Origin: Arthrobacter_H rhombi | Lineage (GTDB): Bacteria; Actinomycetota; Actinomycetes; Actinomycetales; Micrococcaceae | Reading direction: 5' to 3' | Assembly: GCF_039526245.1 (NCBI RefSeq) | Contig: NZ_BAAAIV010000009.1 | Location: forward strand, 62,001 to 126,000 | DNA: 64,000 nucleotides | Shown here: one piece after another, positions 32,068-40,844 of the stretch | How the letters are laid out: each line of letters opens with the position of its first letter | How positions within the stretch are numbered: position 1 is the stretch's first letter | The notes under the pieces: generated by a model | The model's input: only the letters and a program-made list of their open reading frames with translations | What the model was told of the DNA's origin: nothing | The model's database searches: none | Translations under genes and position numbers: made by a program

Positions 32068-33549
32068 TCAGTCCTTGAGGAAACCCGAGAGCCGCCGGTC
32101 CAGCGCCGAACTGCGTTCGTCCAGCCCGGTCACCCTGACCTCGGCGCCGTGCTTGGCGTACTTGGCCCGCACCGAATCCAGGGCGGCGATGGTCGAGGCG
32201 TCCCACAGCTGGGCCGCCGAGAGGTCGATGACCACCTGGGCGGGGTCCTCGGCATAGTCGAACTGCTCCACCAGGTCGTTGCTGCTGCCGAAGAACAGCG
32301 GCCCCGCCACGGTGTAGCCGACGGAGGCACCGTCGTCGTGCAGATGCCGGGTCACCACGAGCACGCGGGCGACCCTGCGGGCGAAGAGCACCATGGCCAG
32401 CAGCACGCCGATGCCGACGCCGACGGCGAGGTTGCCCGTGGCCACGACGGCGATGATCGTCACGGCGAGGACCAGGGTCTCCGGCACCGGCATGCGGCGC
32501 AGCGTGGCGGGGCTGACGGAATGCCAGTTCACGGTCTGCACGGCGACGACCATCATCACCGCGGCCAGGGCGACCATGGGGATGCGGGCCATCACATCGC
32601 TCAACGAGGTGATCAGTAGCAGCAGGAACAACCCGGCGACTAGCGTGGAGATGCGGGTGCGGGCCCGCCCGAGCTTCACGTTGACCACGGTCTGCCCGAT
32701 CATGGCGCAGCCGCCGATGCCACCCCACCCGGCTGCCAGCATGTTGGCCACGCCCAGTCCCCAGGATTCGCGGCCCTTGTTCGAGTGGGTTTCGGTCAGG
32801 TCGTCGGTGACCTTGGCGGTCAGCAGGGTCTCGAGCAGTCCGACGAATGCCACCGACAAGGCGGTGGGCCAGATCAGCTGCAGCGTCTGGAGGTTGAGCG
32901 GAACGCCCAGGGCCGTCAGCCCGGGCAGCGGGCCGCCGATGGTGCCCTCGTCGGCGACGTTGGGGATAGTCCAGTTCAGCACGATGACGGCGGCGGTGGC
33001 CAGGGCGATGGCCACCAGCGGGGCGGGGATGACGGTGGTGAAGCGGGGGAGCAGGAGAACGATGAGCAGCACCGCGGCGAAGACCGCGTAGCCCAGGGGC
33101 GGCAGGTCCAGCACGTGGGGGACCTGTGCCAGGAAGATCATGATGCCCAGCCCGTTGACGAAGCCGAGCATGACCGAGCGCGGGACGAAGCGCATCAGAC
33201 GGGCCAGCCCGAGCACCCCGAACGCCACCTGGACCAGGCCGGCGAGGACGATGGTGGGCATCAGGTATTCGACCCCGTGCGTCTTCACCAGCGGGCCGAC
33301 CACCAGCGCCACCGATCCGGCCGCCGCAGTGACCATCGCCGGACGGCCACCCAAAAACGACATGGAGACGGCCAGCACCACGGAGGCCAGCAGGGAGACC
33401 TGCGGGTCGACCCCGGCGATGACCGAGAAGGAGATGACCTCGGGGATGAGCGCGAGCGTGGTGACGATCCCTGCGAGGACCTCCGTGCTCAGGGCACGCG
33501 GGGACCGCAGGACGCTGCGGACGGAGGCGGGGGCGGGAACGGCTGGCAC
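32068..33549 (-). CDS. SulP family anion transporter with STAS domain
   Basis: About 493 residues from GTG 33549. Residues 10-390 are the SulP membrane domain (about 14 helices) with TEVLAGIVTTLALIPEVISF as the first helices and the conserved IIGGCAMIGQTVVN-type loop (GGIGGCAMIGQTVVNVKLG). The last 110 residues are a STAS domain, which in this family regulates transport. Members move sulfate, bicarbonate, oxalate or other anions. An in-frame TTG at 33606 gives 19 extra residues but lacks a ribosome site; neither start is well supported. The transporter is divergent from the Xre/RES antitoxin operon and convergent with the GH3-like gene. Confidence 0.88.
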   Translation of the reverse strand: MPAVPAPASVRSVLRSPRALSTEVLAGIVTTLALIPEVISFSVIAGVDPQVSLLASVVLAVSMSFLGGRPAMVTAAAGSVALVVGPLVKTHGVEYLMPTIVLAGLVQVAFGVLGLARLMRFVPRSVMLGFVNGLGIMIFLAQVPHVLDLPPLGYAVFAAVLLIVLLLPRFTTVIPAPLVAIALATAAVIVLNWTIPNVADEGTIGGPLPGLTALGVPLNLQTLQLIWPTALSVAFVGLLETLLTAKVTDDLTETHSNKGRESWGLGVANMLAAGWGGIGGCAMIGQTVVNVKLGRARTRISTLVAGLFLLLLITSLSDVMARIPMVALAAVMMVVAVQTVNWHSVSPATLRRMPVPETLVLAVTIIAVVATGNLAVGVGIGVLLAMVLFARRVARVLVVTRHLHDDGASVGYTVAGPLFFGSSNDLVEQFDYAEDPAQVVIDLSAAQLWDASTIAALDSVRAKYAKHGAEVRVTGLDERSSALDRRLSGFLKD

Positions 33550-33657
33550 AAGGGACCACTTTACGCGGTGGGTACTGCAGGCTTTTCTGAGGCAAAACCC
33601 GTGCAAAACCCAGGAATGGGGGATACGGTGGTGATATCAGTCGAAAGGCGGTTAGTC

Positions 33658-34038
33658 ATGACCATCGCTCCCGGCAGTCCCCGGCACCAGGCGCGAACCC
33701 TGGACATGGACATCGACGAGGTCGTGCGCGAGTTGATCGAGGTCCTGACAGCGAATCTCGTCGCTTCACTCGCCGGCATCAAGGATCCCGGCCAAGCCCG
33801 CAAATGGGCGCGCGGAGAACTGGTACCGCGGCCACCTGCTGAGCAACGACTTCGCTTCGCGATGGAGACCTTTGACCTCCTTGCCGGGGCCAACACTTCA
33901 CAACGTGCCCAGCGGTGGTTCCTCTCGATCAACCCGCAGCTTGATTTCCGATCGCCCATCCAGGCAATTCGTGAGAATTCCTTTCAGTCAGTGGGAGTCG
34001 CCGCGCGGGCCGTGGCCGAGGATCCGTCGGACGCATGA
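33658..34038 (+). CDS. Xre/MbcA/ParS-type antitoxin
   Basis: A 126-residue protein with a small helix-turn-helix-like half (VVRELIEVLTANLVASLAG then DPGQARKWARGE) and a C-terminal region that matches the toxin-binding domain of Xre/MbcA/ParS antitoxins: RFAMETFDLLAG, then NTSQRAQRWFLSINPQLDF and RSPIQAIREN. It neutralises the RES-domain protein encoded next, and its C-terminal segment normally plugs the toxin's active site. AAAGGCGG lies 7 bases before ATG 33658. Its stop overlaps the toxin's start by 4 bases. Likely autorepresses its promoter with toxin bound. Confidence 0.75.
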   Translation: MTIAPGSPRHQARTLDMDIDEVVRELIEVLTANLVASLAGIKDPGQARKWARGELVPRPPAEQRLRFAMETFDLLAGANTSQRAQRWFLSINPQLDFRSPIQAIRENSFQSVGVAARAVAEDPSDA

Positions 34039-34769
34039 ACTCCCGTACCTGCTCCGATACCGGCCTGCGGCTGGTGGATGGGCCGGGCAGGATGTATCGG
34101 GTCGCGGGAAATGCTCCTGACCGTGGCCCGCTGAACCCCGTCCCGCGCCGACAAGGGCAGGTCGCGGAACGGCTGGGCTGGAACCGGTACGACACCGTCG
34201 GACTGACGATCTACGGTGCGGCGCATCGGGACACCGCCCTGACCGAGTCAGTTGCCTACAGGGCTCCGGACGCGAACGGGTATGCCGCCCTGCGGACGGA
34301 GGCTGCATACCTGGGTATCGGTCTTGATGAGTTGCTCCGGGACCTCCGGCAGGCTGGTGTCCCTGTGGATGGGCTCGGCTCCGAGTGGAGTGGATCGCAC
34401 TTCATGTATGAACTCGACGCCAGCCAAGGGGAATGGGTGGACATCCGCCACCCCCTGACGATTGCGGCGTTGAAGGGCGCCGGTCTCCTGCAACGCCCCC
34501 ACCTTTGGTGGGCGGATTTGATGGGAGAAGATCGGATGCTCACGACATTCGCCGCCGAATGGCTCCGGCAGTCCGAACTGGACACCGGGTCGCGACCGGC
34601 CGGCATCCGTTACGCCTCGAAATTCGGGATGGCCACCGATGACGACCATTGTTGGGCGATGTTCCTGGACCCATCCGATCTGCCACGACAGCTCGACCAG
34701 TGGCCCATCCTCGCGCACGCCGAAGATGTCAGTACCGCAGTGTTGCGCACTGGGGTCCACATCGCCTGA
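34035..34769 (+). CDS. RES-domain toxin (NAD+ phosphorylase/hydrolase-like)
   Basis: A 244-residue protein. The RES domain is recognised by MYRVAG (Arg22 region), GLTIYGAAHRDTALTESVAY (Tyr60, Glu71) and GIRYASKFG (Ser195), the Arg-Glu-Ser residues that give the family its name. Characterised members degrade NAD+ by phosphorolysis or hydrolysis and cause reversible growth arrest. The antitoxin precedes it with a 4 bp start/stop overlap, the standard order for RES-Xre systems. The pair is immediately followed by RNase J, so the genes lie between a membrane transporter and an essential-type RNA processing gene. Functionality is inferred from intact residues. Confidence 0.75.
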   Translation: MNSRTCSDTGLRLVDGPGRMYRVAGNAPDRGPLNPVPRRQGQVAERLGWNRYDTVGLTIYGAAHRDTALTESVAYRAPDANGYAALRTEAAYLGIGLDELLRDLRQAGVPVDGLGSEWSGSHFMYELDASQGEWVDIRHPLTIAALKGAGLLQRPHLWWADLMGEDRMLTTFAAEWLRQSELDTGSRPAGIRYASKFGMATDDDHCWAMFLDPSDLPRQLDQWPILAHAEDVSTAVLRTGVHIA

Positions 34770-34800
34770 GGAGGCCCGCCAACCCCGACGGGCGCACGCT

Positions 34801-34830
34801 GGTCAAGCGGTGGTAAAGTCAAGGTAGATA
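34801..34830 (+). promoter_or_regulatory. Candidate RNase J promoter
   Basis: GGTCAA (34801-34806) and TAGATA (34825-34830) are spaced 18 bases, a modest sigma-70-like match 31 bases after the RES toxin stop. It would give a leader of about 110 bases to the TTG start. A promoter here would make RNase J independent of the toxin-antitoxin operon. Weak evidence. Confidence 0.33.
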
Positions 34831-34950
34831 TGCTTCCGCCGCCCACGGGTCGCGACTGCCCCCAGATTTTCCCGGTTTGCTCCGGTGTCGACCGAAAAGA
34901 CACTGCCAGCCGGACTCCGAAAAACAACACCGCACAGAGAACGGATCCTC

Positions 34951-36624
34951 TTGAGAAAAAAGCAGCACCAGACCCCGCCCGCCCTCGCGAAGGGAGCCAT
35001 GCGGATCACCCCGCTGGGTGGCCTGGGCGAGATCGGCCGCAACATGACGGTCTTCGAATACGGCGGCAAGCTGCTGATCGTTGACTGCGGCGTCCTGTTC
35101 CCCGAGGAGCAGCACCCCGGCGTCGACGTGATCCTTCCCGACTTCTCGGCGATCCGCGACCGCCTCGATGACGTCGTCGGCGTCGTGCTCACGCACGGCC
35201 ACGAGGACCACATCGGTGGCATCCCGTACCTGCTGCGCGAACGCGCGGACATCCCCCTGATCTCGGCACGCCTGACCCTGGCCTTCGTGAAGACCAAGCT
35301 GCAGGAACACCGCATCAAGCCCAAGGTCGTCCAGGTCAAGGAGGGCGAGCGCAAGAAGTTCGGTCCCTTCGACCTCGAGTTCCTCGCGGTGAACCACTCC
35401 ATCCCCGACGGCCTGGCCGTGGCGATCCGCACCCCCGCGGGCCTGGTGCTGGAGACCGGTGACTTCAAGATGGACCAGTTCCCGCTGGACCACCGCATCA
35501 CCGACCTCGCAGGCTTCGCCCGTTTGGGCGAGGAGGGCGTTGACCTGTTCATGCCCGACTCCACCAACGCCGAGGTCCCCGGCTTCATGGCCGCCGAGGC
35601 CGAACTGCTCCCGGCGATCGACAACGTCATGCGCACCTCCCCGCGCCGTGTGATCGTCTCCTCCTTCGCCTCGCACGTGCACCGCATCCAGCAGGTCATC
35701 GACTCGGCCCACAAGTACAACCGCAAGGTGGCCTTCGTCGGCCGCTCGATGGTCCGCAACATGGGCACCGCCAAGGAGCTCGGCTACCTGAAGATCCCCC
35801 GCGGCGTGCTGGTGGACTTCAAGGAGGTGGAGAAGATGGCACCGGACAAGGTCGTCGTCATCTGCACCGGTTCCCAGGGTGAGCCCATGGCCGCCCTGGC
35901 CCGCATGGCCAACCAGGACCACGTCATCGACCTGGTCGAGGGCGACACCGTCCTGCTGGCCTCCTCGCTGGTCCCGGGCAACGAGACCTCGATCTACCGG
36001 CTGATCAACGACCTGACCAAGCTCGGCGCCAACGTGGTGCACAAGGGCAACGCCAAGGTCCACGTCTCCGGCCACGCGTCGGCCGGCGAGCTGGTCTACT
36101 GCTACAACCTGGTCCGCCCGAAGAACGTCATGCCCGTCCACGGCGAGCACCGTCACCTGAAGGCCAACGCCGAACTGGCCATCCGCACCGGCGTGGACCC
36201 GAAGAACGCCCTGGTCCTCGAGGACGGCGTGACCGTCGACCTCAAGGACGGCGTCGCCCGCGTCTCCGGCAACATCGCCGCCGACTACGTCTACGTCGAG
36301 AACATGGTCGCCGGCGCAGCCACGGAGGAATCCCTGCAGGACCGCATCCGCCTGGCCGAGGACGGCGCACTGACCGTGCTGGCCATCGTCGACCCGGAGA
36401 CCGGTGCACTGGAAGAGGACCCCGAGTTCTTCCCGGTCGGCTTCTCCTTCTCCGACAAGGACCTCGGCAAGGCCGTGGGCATCGTGGAGAAGACGCTGAC
36501 CGGCCTCAAGGGCGTCAAGACCGGCCCCGACGCCGAGCGCGCGATCTCCCAGGCCCTGGTGCGCTGGTCCGACCGCGCCATGCGCCGCAAGCCGGTCGTC
36601 ACGGTCATCACCGTCGACGCCTAG
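34951..36624 (+). CDS. rnj: Ribonuclease J
   Basis: About 557 residues from TTG 34951. Metallo-beta-lactamase/beta-CASP nuclease with 5' exo- and endonuclease activity on RNA. Motifs: LTHGHEDHIGG (zinc ligands), ETGDFKMDQ, DSTNAEVPG, VSSFASHVHR, the beta-CASP VGRSMVRNM and the C-terminal SGHASAGE and MPVHGEHRH. TTG 34951 gives MRKKQHQTPPALAKG before the conserved RITPLGGLGEIGRN, which fits the family's usual 15-20 residue lead-in; a GTG at 34885 adds 22 residues without homology. The gene is unlinked here from its common partner dapA, and follows the RES-Xre operon. Confidence 0.93.
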   Translation: MRKKQHQTPPALAKGAMRITPLGGLGEIGRNMTVFEYGGKLLIVDCGVLFPEEQHPGVDVILPDFSAIRDRLDDVVGVVLTHGHEDHIGGIPYLLRERADIPLISARLTLAFVKTKLQEHRIKPKVVQVKEGERKKFGPFDLEFLAVNHSIPDGLAVAIRTPAGLVLETGDFKMDQFPLDHRITDLAGFARLGEEGVDLFMPDSTNAEVPGFMAAEAELLPAIDNVMRTSPRRVIVSSFASHVHRIQQVIDSAHKYNRKVAFVGRSMVRNMGTAKELGYLKIPRGVLVDFKEVEKMAPDKVVVICTGSQGEPMAALARMANQDHVIDLVEGDTVLLASSLVPGNETSIYRLINDLTKLGANVVHKGNAKVHVSGHASAGELVYCYNLVRPKNVMPVHGEHRHLKANAELAIRTGVDPKNALVLEDGVTVDLKDGVARVSGNIAADYVYVENMVAGAATEESLQDRIRLAEDGALTVLAIVDPETGALEEDPEFFPVGFSFSDKDLGKAVGIVEKTLTGLKGVKTGPDAERAISQALVRWSDRAMRRKPVVTVITVDA

Positions 36625-36641
36625 CCACACCGCAGCACCGG

Positions 36642-36680
36642 AAACCGGTCCCGATCACACCGATCGGGGCCGGTTTTTTT
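36642..36680 (+). terminator. Rho-independent terminator of rnj
   Basis: AAACCGG-T-CCCGATC pairs with GATCGGG-G-CCGGTTT to give a 15 bp stem (14 Watson-Crick pairs and one G-T) around a 5-base loop, followed directly by a run of seven T. It starts 18 bases after the RNase J stop. Confidence 0.92.
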
Positions 36681-36844
36681 CATGCACGACGGCGGTTCCT
36701 CCCGGATGCCCCCGGACCATTGACAGCGGTCAGACCGCTTCGTAGGGTGGGCCCACTGCTTGAATCCGATCACTGGGGATCCGGAGGCGGCGGCCGGCCC
36801 CGACGCCGGCAACGGCCCCGCGGTCCGGACTACAGGGGACCACC

Positions 36845-38230
36845 GTGAACACCTCGCCGACCGCTTCCGCTGCCACGACGCCGGCCACCGCGGCGCTGCT
36901 GGACTCGCTGGCCTGCGCTTCGACGGATCCGGAGGACCGGGCCCACGCCAGCACCGACCGATCCGGCTACGTCTCGCCCTCGATCCCCGACGGCGTCGTC
37001 TTCGCCGAGAGCATCGACGACGTCGTCCAGACCATGAAGCGGGCCACGGAACTCGGGGTCCCCGTCGTGCCGCGCGGTGCCGGGAGCGGCCTGGCCGGGG
37101 GAGCGGCGGCCCACGCCGGACAAGTGGTGCTGGACGTCTCCGGGATGAACCGCATCCTGCACATCGACCCGGTGGAGCAGATCGCCGTCGTCGAACCGGG
37201 GGTGCTGAACGCGGAGGTCAACCAGGCCGTGGCAGCCCACGGGCTCTTCTACGCCCCCGATCCGGCCAGTACCGCGATCTGCTCCATCGGCGGGAACGTT
37301 GCCACCAACGCCGGAGGGATGTGGTGCGCCAAGTACGGGGTGACCCGCGAATCCATCCTCGCGCTGCGCGTCGTGCTGCCGGACGGACGCCTGCTGGACA
37401 CCGGCCGCGGAACCATCAAGGGCGTCACCGGCTACGACCTGAACGCCCTGATGATCGGCTCCGAGGGAACGTTGGGAATCGTGGTGGAAGCGAAATTGCG
37501 GTTGCGACCCAAGCCCGTCCACACCGCGACGCTGGTCGCCTACTTCCCGGACGTCTCGGCTGCCGCGCAGGCTGCTTCCGCCATCATCGCCGCCCGGGTG
37601 CAGCCCTCGGTGCTCGAACTCATGGACGGCCAGACGCTTGCGGCGGTCGATGCGGCCCAGGGAACCGACCACGCGGCCCGCGGCTCGGCCTTCCTGCTCG
37701 CTCAAACTGACGGCTACGGTGCGCATCTGGAGCAGGAGGTCCTCATCGAGGCCATCCGGCCGTTCGCCTCGTCGATCGAGCAGGCCGGTGATGCCGAGCA
37801 GGCCGAGGCTTTGATGGCGGCCCGCCGGGCGGCCATCCCGGCGGTCGAACGGCTGGGCAGGGTCCAGATCTGCGACGTCGGCGTGCCCCGGAACCGCCTG
37901 GCCGAAGCCTTCGCGGGGCTGGAGGAGATCGCCCGGAAGACCGGGGTGCGGATCTTCACCGTGGCCCATGCCGCCGACGGGAACCTGCACCCCATCATCG
38001 CCGTCGGCCCCGATGAATCGATCACGGAGGGCCCGGCCAAGGTCGCGTTGGGGGACATGTTCCATCTGGCCCGGCGCCTCGGCGGCACCCTGACCGGCGA
38101 ACACGGGGTCGGCCTGCTCAAGCGCGACTGGCTCACCGAGGAACTGGGGGAGACCTCGCTGGAGCTCCAGCACGCCATCCGTGACGTGTTCAACCCCCAC
38201 GGGATCCTCAACCCGGGCAAGGCCATCTGA
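36845..38230 (+). CDS. GlcD-like FAD-binding oxidoreductase (D-lactate/glycolate oxidase type)
   Basis: A 461-residue flavoenzyme of the VAO/PCMH family. The FAD-binding stretch is PRGAGSGLAGGAA with VLDVSGMNRIL, then SIGGNVATNAGGMWCAKYG and GYDLNALMIGSEGTLGIV. The C-terminal substrate domain shows AHAADGNLHPII and GEHGVGLLKRDWL (metal-binding His residues) ending in NPHGILNPGKAI. It oxidises a D-2-hydroxy acid (glycolate or D-lactate). GTG 36845 follows AGGGGA closely. The stop overlaps the start of a FadR-type regulator by one base, which strongly suggests regulation by that protein and substrate induction. Confidence 0.9.
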   Translation: MNTSPTASAATTPATAALLDSLACASTDPEDRAHASTDRSGYVSPSIPDGVVFAESIDDVVQTMKRATELGVPVVPRGAGSGLAGGAAAHAGQVVLDVSGMNRILHIDPVEQIAVVEPGVLNAEVNQAVAAHGLFYAPDPASTAICSIGGNVATNAGGMWCAKYGVTRESILALRVVLPDGRLLDTGRGTIKGVTGYDLNALMIGSEGTLGIVVEAKLRLRPKPVHTATLVAYFPDVSAAAQAASAIIAARVQPSVLELMDGQTLAAVDAAQGTDHAARGSAFLLAQTDGYGAHLEQEVLIEAIRPFASSIEQAGDAEQAEALMAARRAAIPAVERLGRVQICDVGVPRNRLAEAFAGLEEIARKTGVRIFTVAHAADGNLHPIIAVGPDESITEGPAKVALGDMFHLARRLGGTLTGEHGVGLLKRDWLTEELGETSLELQHAIRDVFNPHGILNPGKAI

Positions 38231-38970
38231 TGACCACGCGCCCTGCGGCGGGAAGCGGGGGCGGCTCCGCACCGCGCAGGTCCTATGACGCGCTGCTCAC
38301 GGACGTCGAGGCGACCTTGGCCTCTGGCGAGCTCGCCGTCGGGGACCAGCTGCCCGGCGAGCGCGTGTTGGCCGGGAAGTATGGGATCTCCCGGGCTTCG
38401 GTCCGCGAGGCGATCCGCATCCTCGACGCCATGGGCATCCTCCAGGTCCCGAGGAACTCGGGTCCGCGCTCCGGTCCCCTGGTCATCGCGACCCCCTCGA
38501 AGGGCTTGGGGTCGGCCCTGCGCCTACATGTGGCCGCCAAGAAGCTGCCGGTGGCCGACATCGTGGAGACCAGGATCCTGCTGGAGGGCTGGGCGGCCCG
38601 CACCAGCCCGGAACGCCTGGGCCCGGAGGCCCTGCAGGAAGCGCACGGTCTGCTGGAGGCCATGGATGCCCCGGACATCGAGCCCGGGGCCTTCCATGAA
38701 CTCGACGCCCGGTTCCATGTGGCGCTGAGCAGGCTGGGTGGCAACGTGGTGATCGAGACGATGATGGAGGCGCTGGGCGGGGCGATCAGCGGATATATCG
38801 GCGACGCCCTGGCAACGCTTGGCGACGCCCCCACGGTGCTCGATGAACTCCGCGGCCAGCACCATTCCATCTTCGCTGCGGTCAGCTCCGGTGAGCGGGA
38901 CACCGCAGCCCGGCTGATGGGAGAGCATATCTCCTGGCTCCACGATCGCGCCCGCAGCGAGCGGGAATAG
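38230..38970 (+). CDS. FadR/GntR family regulator with FCD domain (LldR/GlcC-like)
   Basis: A 246-residue regulator. The winged helix (about 20-80) has GDQLPGERVLAGKYGISRAS and VREAIRILDAMGILQVPR, followed by an FCD ligand domain with ILLEGWAARTS, DARFHVALSRLGGN and the late HHSIFAAVSSGER and HISWLHDR histidines. It overlaps the GlcD-like gene (TGATG), as a regulator of glycolate or lactate oxidation would. Likely binds the hydroxy acid and derepresses the operon upstream of 36845; no clear operator was identified in that short promoter region. Confidence 0.87.
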   Translation: MTTRPAAGSGGGSAPRRSYDALLTDVEATLASGELAVGDQLPGERVLAGKYGISRASVREAIRILDAMGILQVPRNSGPRSGPLVIATPSKGLGSALRLHVAAKKLPVADIVETRILLEGWAARTSPERLGPEALQEAHGLLEAMDAPDIEPGAFHELDARFHVALSRLGGNVVIETMMEALGGAISGYIGDALATLGDAPTVLDELRGQHHSIFAAVSSGERDTAARLMGEHISWLHDRARSERE

Positions 38971-39006
38971 GAGCAGGCCCGGGGCGTCGCGATGCTAGAG
39001 TTGGTG

Positions 39007-39022
39007 TCGAAAGTATGTTCTA
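39007..39022 (+). promoter_or_regulatory. LexA-binding SOS box upstream of umuDC
   Basis: TCGAAAGTATGTTCTA matches the Gram-positive/actinobacterial SOS box TCGAAC-N4-GTTCGA at 10 of the 12 fixed bases: left half TCGAAa, right half GTTCtA. It lies 14 bases before the umuD GTG start, where LexA binding would block transcription, so the operon is expected to be induced by DNA damage. Confidence 0.75.
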
Positions 39023-39036
39023 CTCCAGGGGGTATC

Positions 39037-39477
39037 GTGTTCGGCCAGGATCCGGTCCACGTGCCCCCGCCCGGGACGGGCCCCGACGGCGACGCCTCCG
39101 GCGGATCGACGGTGGAGCGGCAGGCCAGCGGATTCCCGTCACCGGCCCGGGACTATTTCCACGGCGGGATCGACCTGAACCGCCATCTCATCCGCGACCG
39201 CACCTCGACGTTCATCATGCGCGTGGCGGGGAATTCCATGTCCGCGTCCGGAATCTGTGACGGCGACGAGGTCATCGTCGACCGCTCGGTGGAAGCCCGT
39301 GATGGACGGGTGGTCATCGCGGTGCTCGACGGCGAACTGGTCATCCGCCGTCTGGCCGTGGACGCGTCGGGGGTCACCCTGCACACCGACGATCCGCGCT
39401 CCGCGCCGACGCGTGTCGCCCAGTTGGAGGACCTGACGGTCTGGGGCGTCGTGACGCGCTGCCTGCACCATGTCTGA
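39037..39477 (+). CDS. umuD: UmuD-like S24/LexA-fold protein with Lys-to-Arg change
   Basis: A 146-residue UmuD homologue, the accessory subunit of a translesion DNA polymerase. The N-terminal arm has QASGFPSPARDY (cleavage bond expected at Ser31-Gly32), the catalytic serine is Ser67 in VAGNSMSASGI, and GICDGDEVIVDR follows. The position of the general base lysine (E. coli Lys97, VKKL) reads VIRRL, Arg104, and the DNA codon is CGC. Self-cleavage may therefore be impaired or use another residue. AGGGGG precedes GTG 39037. An SOS box lies upstream and the next gene overlaps by 8 bases. Confidence 0.85.
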   Translation: MFGQDPVHVPPPGTGPDGDASGGSTVERQASGFPSPARDYFHGGIDLNRHLIRDRTSTFIMRVAGNSMSASGICDGDEVIVDRSVEARDGRVVIAVLDGELVIRRLAVDASGVTLHTDDPRSAPTRVAQLEDLTVWGVVTRCLHHV

Positions 39478-40780
39478 GAGCCGGACCGCGCACCAGCGCC
39501 TGGCGCTGGTGGACGTGAACAACTTCTATGTCTCCTGCGAGCGCGCCTTCGACCCGAGCCTGGAAGGGCGCCCCGTCGTCGTGCTCTCGAACAACGACGG
39601 CTGCGTGGTCGCCCGCTCGGAGGAAGCCAAACGGGCCGGGATCAAGACCGGTACCCCGTGGTTCCAGGTGCAGGGGAGCGCGGCGGCGATGGGGCTGGTG
39701 GCGCGTTCGAGCAACTACGAGCTCTACGGTGACATGTCGGCGCGGGTGATGGAGGTGATCGGCCGGTTTGGGGCCTGGCAGGAGGTCTACTCCATCGACG
39801 AGTCGTTCATCGGTCTTCCCGGTGACGAGGAGGCGCTGCGCGTGTCCGCCGAACGGATCCGCGCGGCCGTCTGGCGTCATGTGGGGGTCCCGGTCTGCGT
39901 GGGGGTGGCGCCGACGAAGACGCTGGCGAAGTTCGCCAACCACGTGGCCAAGCGCAATCCGTCCCTGCGCGGTGTCTGCTCGTTGGGCAGCGTCCCCGAG
40001 GAGGAGATCCACCGCATCCAGTCGCGGGTCCCGGTGACCGGTTTGTGGGGTGTGGGCGGGCGAACGGGGACCCGGCTGAACGCGCTGGGCATCGACACGA
40101 TCGCCGACCTGCGGGCCGCCGATCCGCTGATGATCCGCAAGAAGTTCTCCGTGGTGCTCCAGCGCACCGTGCTCGAACTCAACGGCACGCCCTGCATCCC
40201 CGAGGTGGAGGAGCGTGCGGACAAGGCGCAGATCATGTTCTCGCGCAGCTTCTCCACACCGGTGACGACCGGCACCGACATGGACCAGGTCATGGCGCTG
40301 TACGCGCAGCGCGGGGCCGCCCGGATGGCCGCCGAGGGGCTGCGTGCCTCGATGCTCACCGTCACCGCGGGGGTCAGCAGGTTCGCCGCGGCAGCCCCGG
40401 ATGCCGGCCCGGCCGCCACCAACCCCGCAGTGTCGGTGCGGTTGCCGGCTCCGACCCAGGACCCGATCGTGCTGACCCGGGCGGCCGTGGCGGCCATGCG
40501 CGAACGCATGGTGCCCGGGACCCGGTATGTGCGCGCCGGGGTGATGTTCTCCGGGCTGGAACCGGCGACGGGCCAGGCCACCTTCGACGCGTTTGCCGGT
40601 GAGGGGGAGGAGCGGGACATGGGTTCGCTGCTGGGCACGGTGCGCGCCCGGTTCGGGGAGGCGGCCATCGGGTTGGGCCATGCCGGGTTGGCCGAACCCG
40701 CGGGATGGACGATGAAGCGCGAATTCGCCTCCCCGCGCTACACCACGGAATGGTCCGACCTGCCGGTGGTCTCCGCCTGA
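39470..40780 (+). CDS. umuC: Y-family translesion DNA polymerase UmuC
   Basis: A 436-residue error-prone polymerase (DNA polymerase V catalytic subunit). Motifs: VDVNNFYVSCERAFDP (first catalytic Asp), VVVLSNNDGCVVARS, YSIDESFIGL (catalytic Asp-Glu), VCVGVAPTKTLAKFANHVAK, and the helix-hairpin-helix-like region GVGGRTGTRLNALGIDTIADL. The catalytic residues are intact. The ATG at 39470 overlaps the end of umuD by 8 bases, the usual coupled arrangement. Transcription would come from the SOS-controlled promoter upstream of umuD. Confidence 0.94.
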   Translation: MSESRTAHQRLALVDVNNFYVSCERAFDPSLEGRPVVVLSNNDGCVVARSEEAKRAGIKTGTPWFQVQGSAAAMGLVARSSNYELYGDMSARVMEVIGRFGAWQEVYSIDESFIGLPGDEEALRVSAERIRAAVWRHVGVPVCVGVAPTKTLAKFANHVAKRNPSLRGVCSLGSVPEEEIHRIQSRVPVTGLWGVGGRTGTRLNALGIDTIADLRAADPLMIRKKFSVVLQRTVLELNGTPCIPEVEERADKAQIMFSRSFSTPVTTGTDMDQVMALYAQRGAARMAAEGLRASMLTVTAGVSRFAAAAPDAGPAATNPAVSVRLPAPTQDPIVLTRAAVAAMRERMVPGTRYVRAGVMFSGLEPATGQATFDAFAGEGEERDMGSLLGTVRARFGEAAIGLGHAGLAEPAGWTMKREFASPRYTTEWSDLPVVSA

Positions 40781-40844
40781 CGGCGGGGGCCATCACTCCC
40801 GGTGAATGCCGCGTGGGGTCGGCCGCGACGTGGTGAAATAGGGC

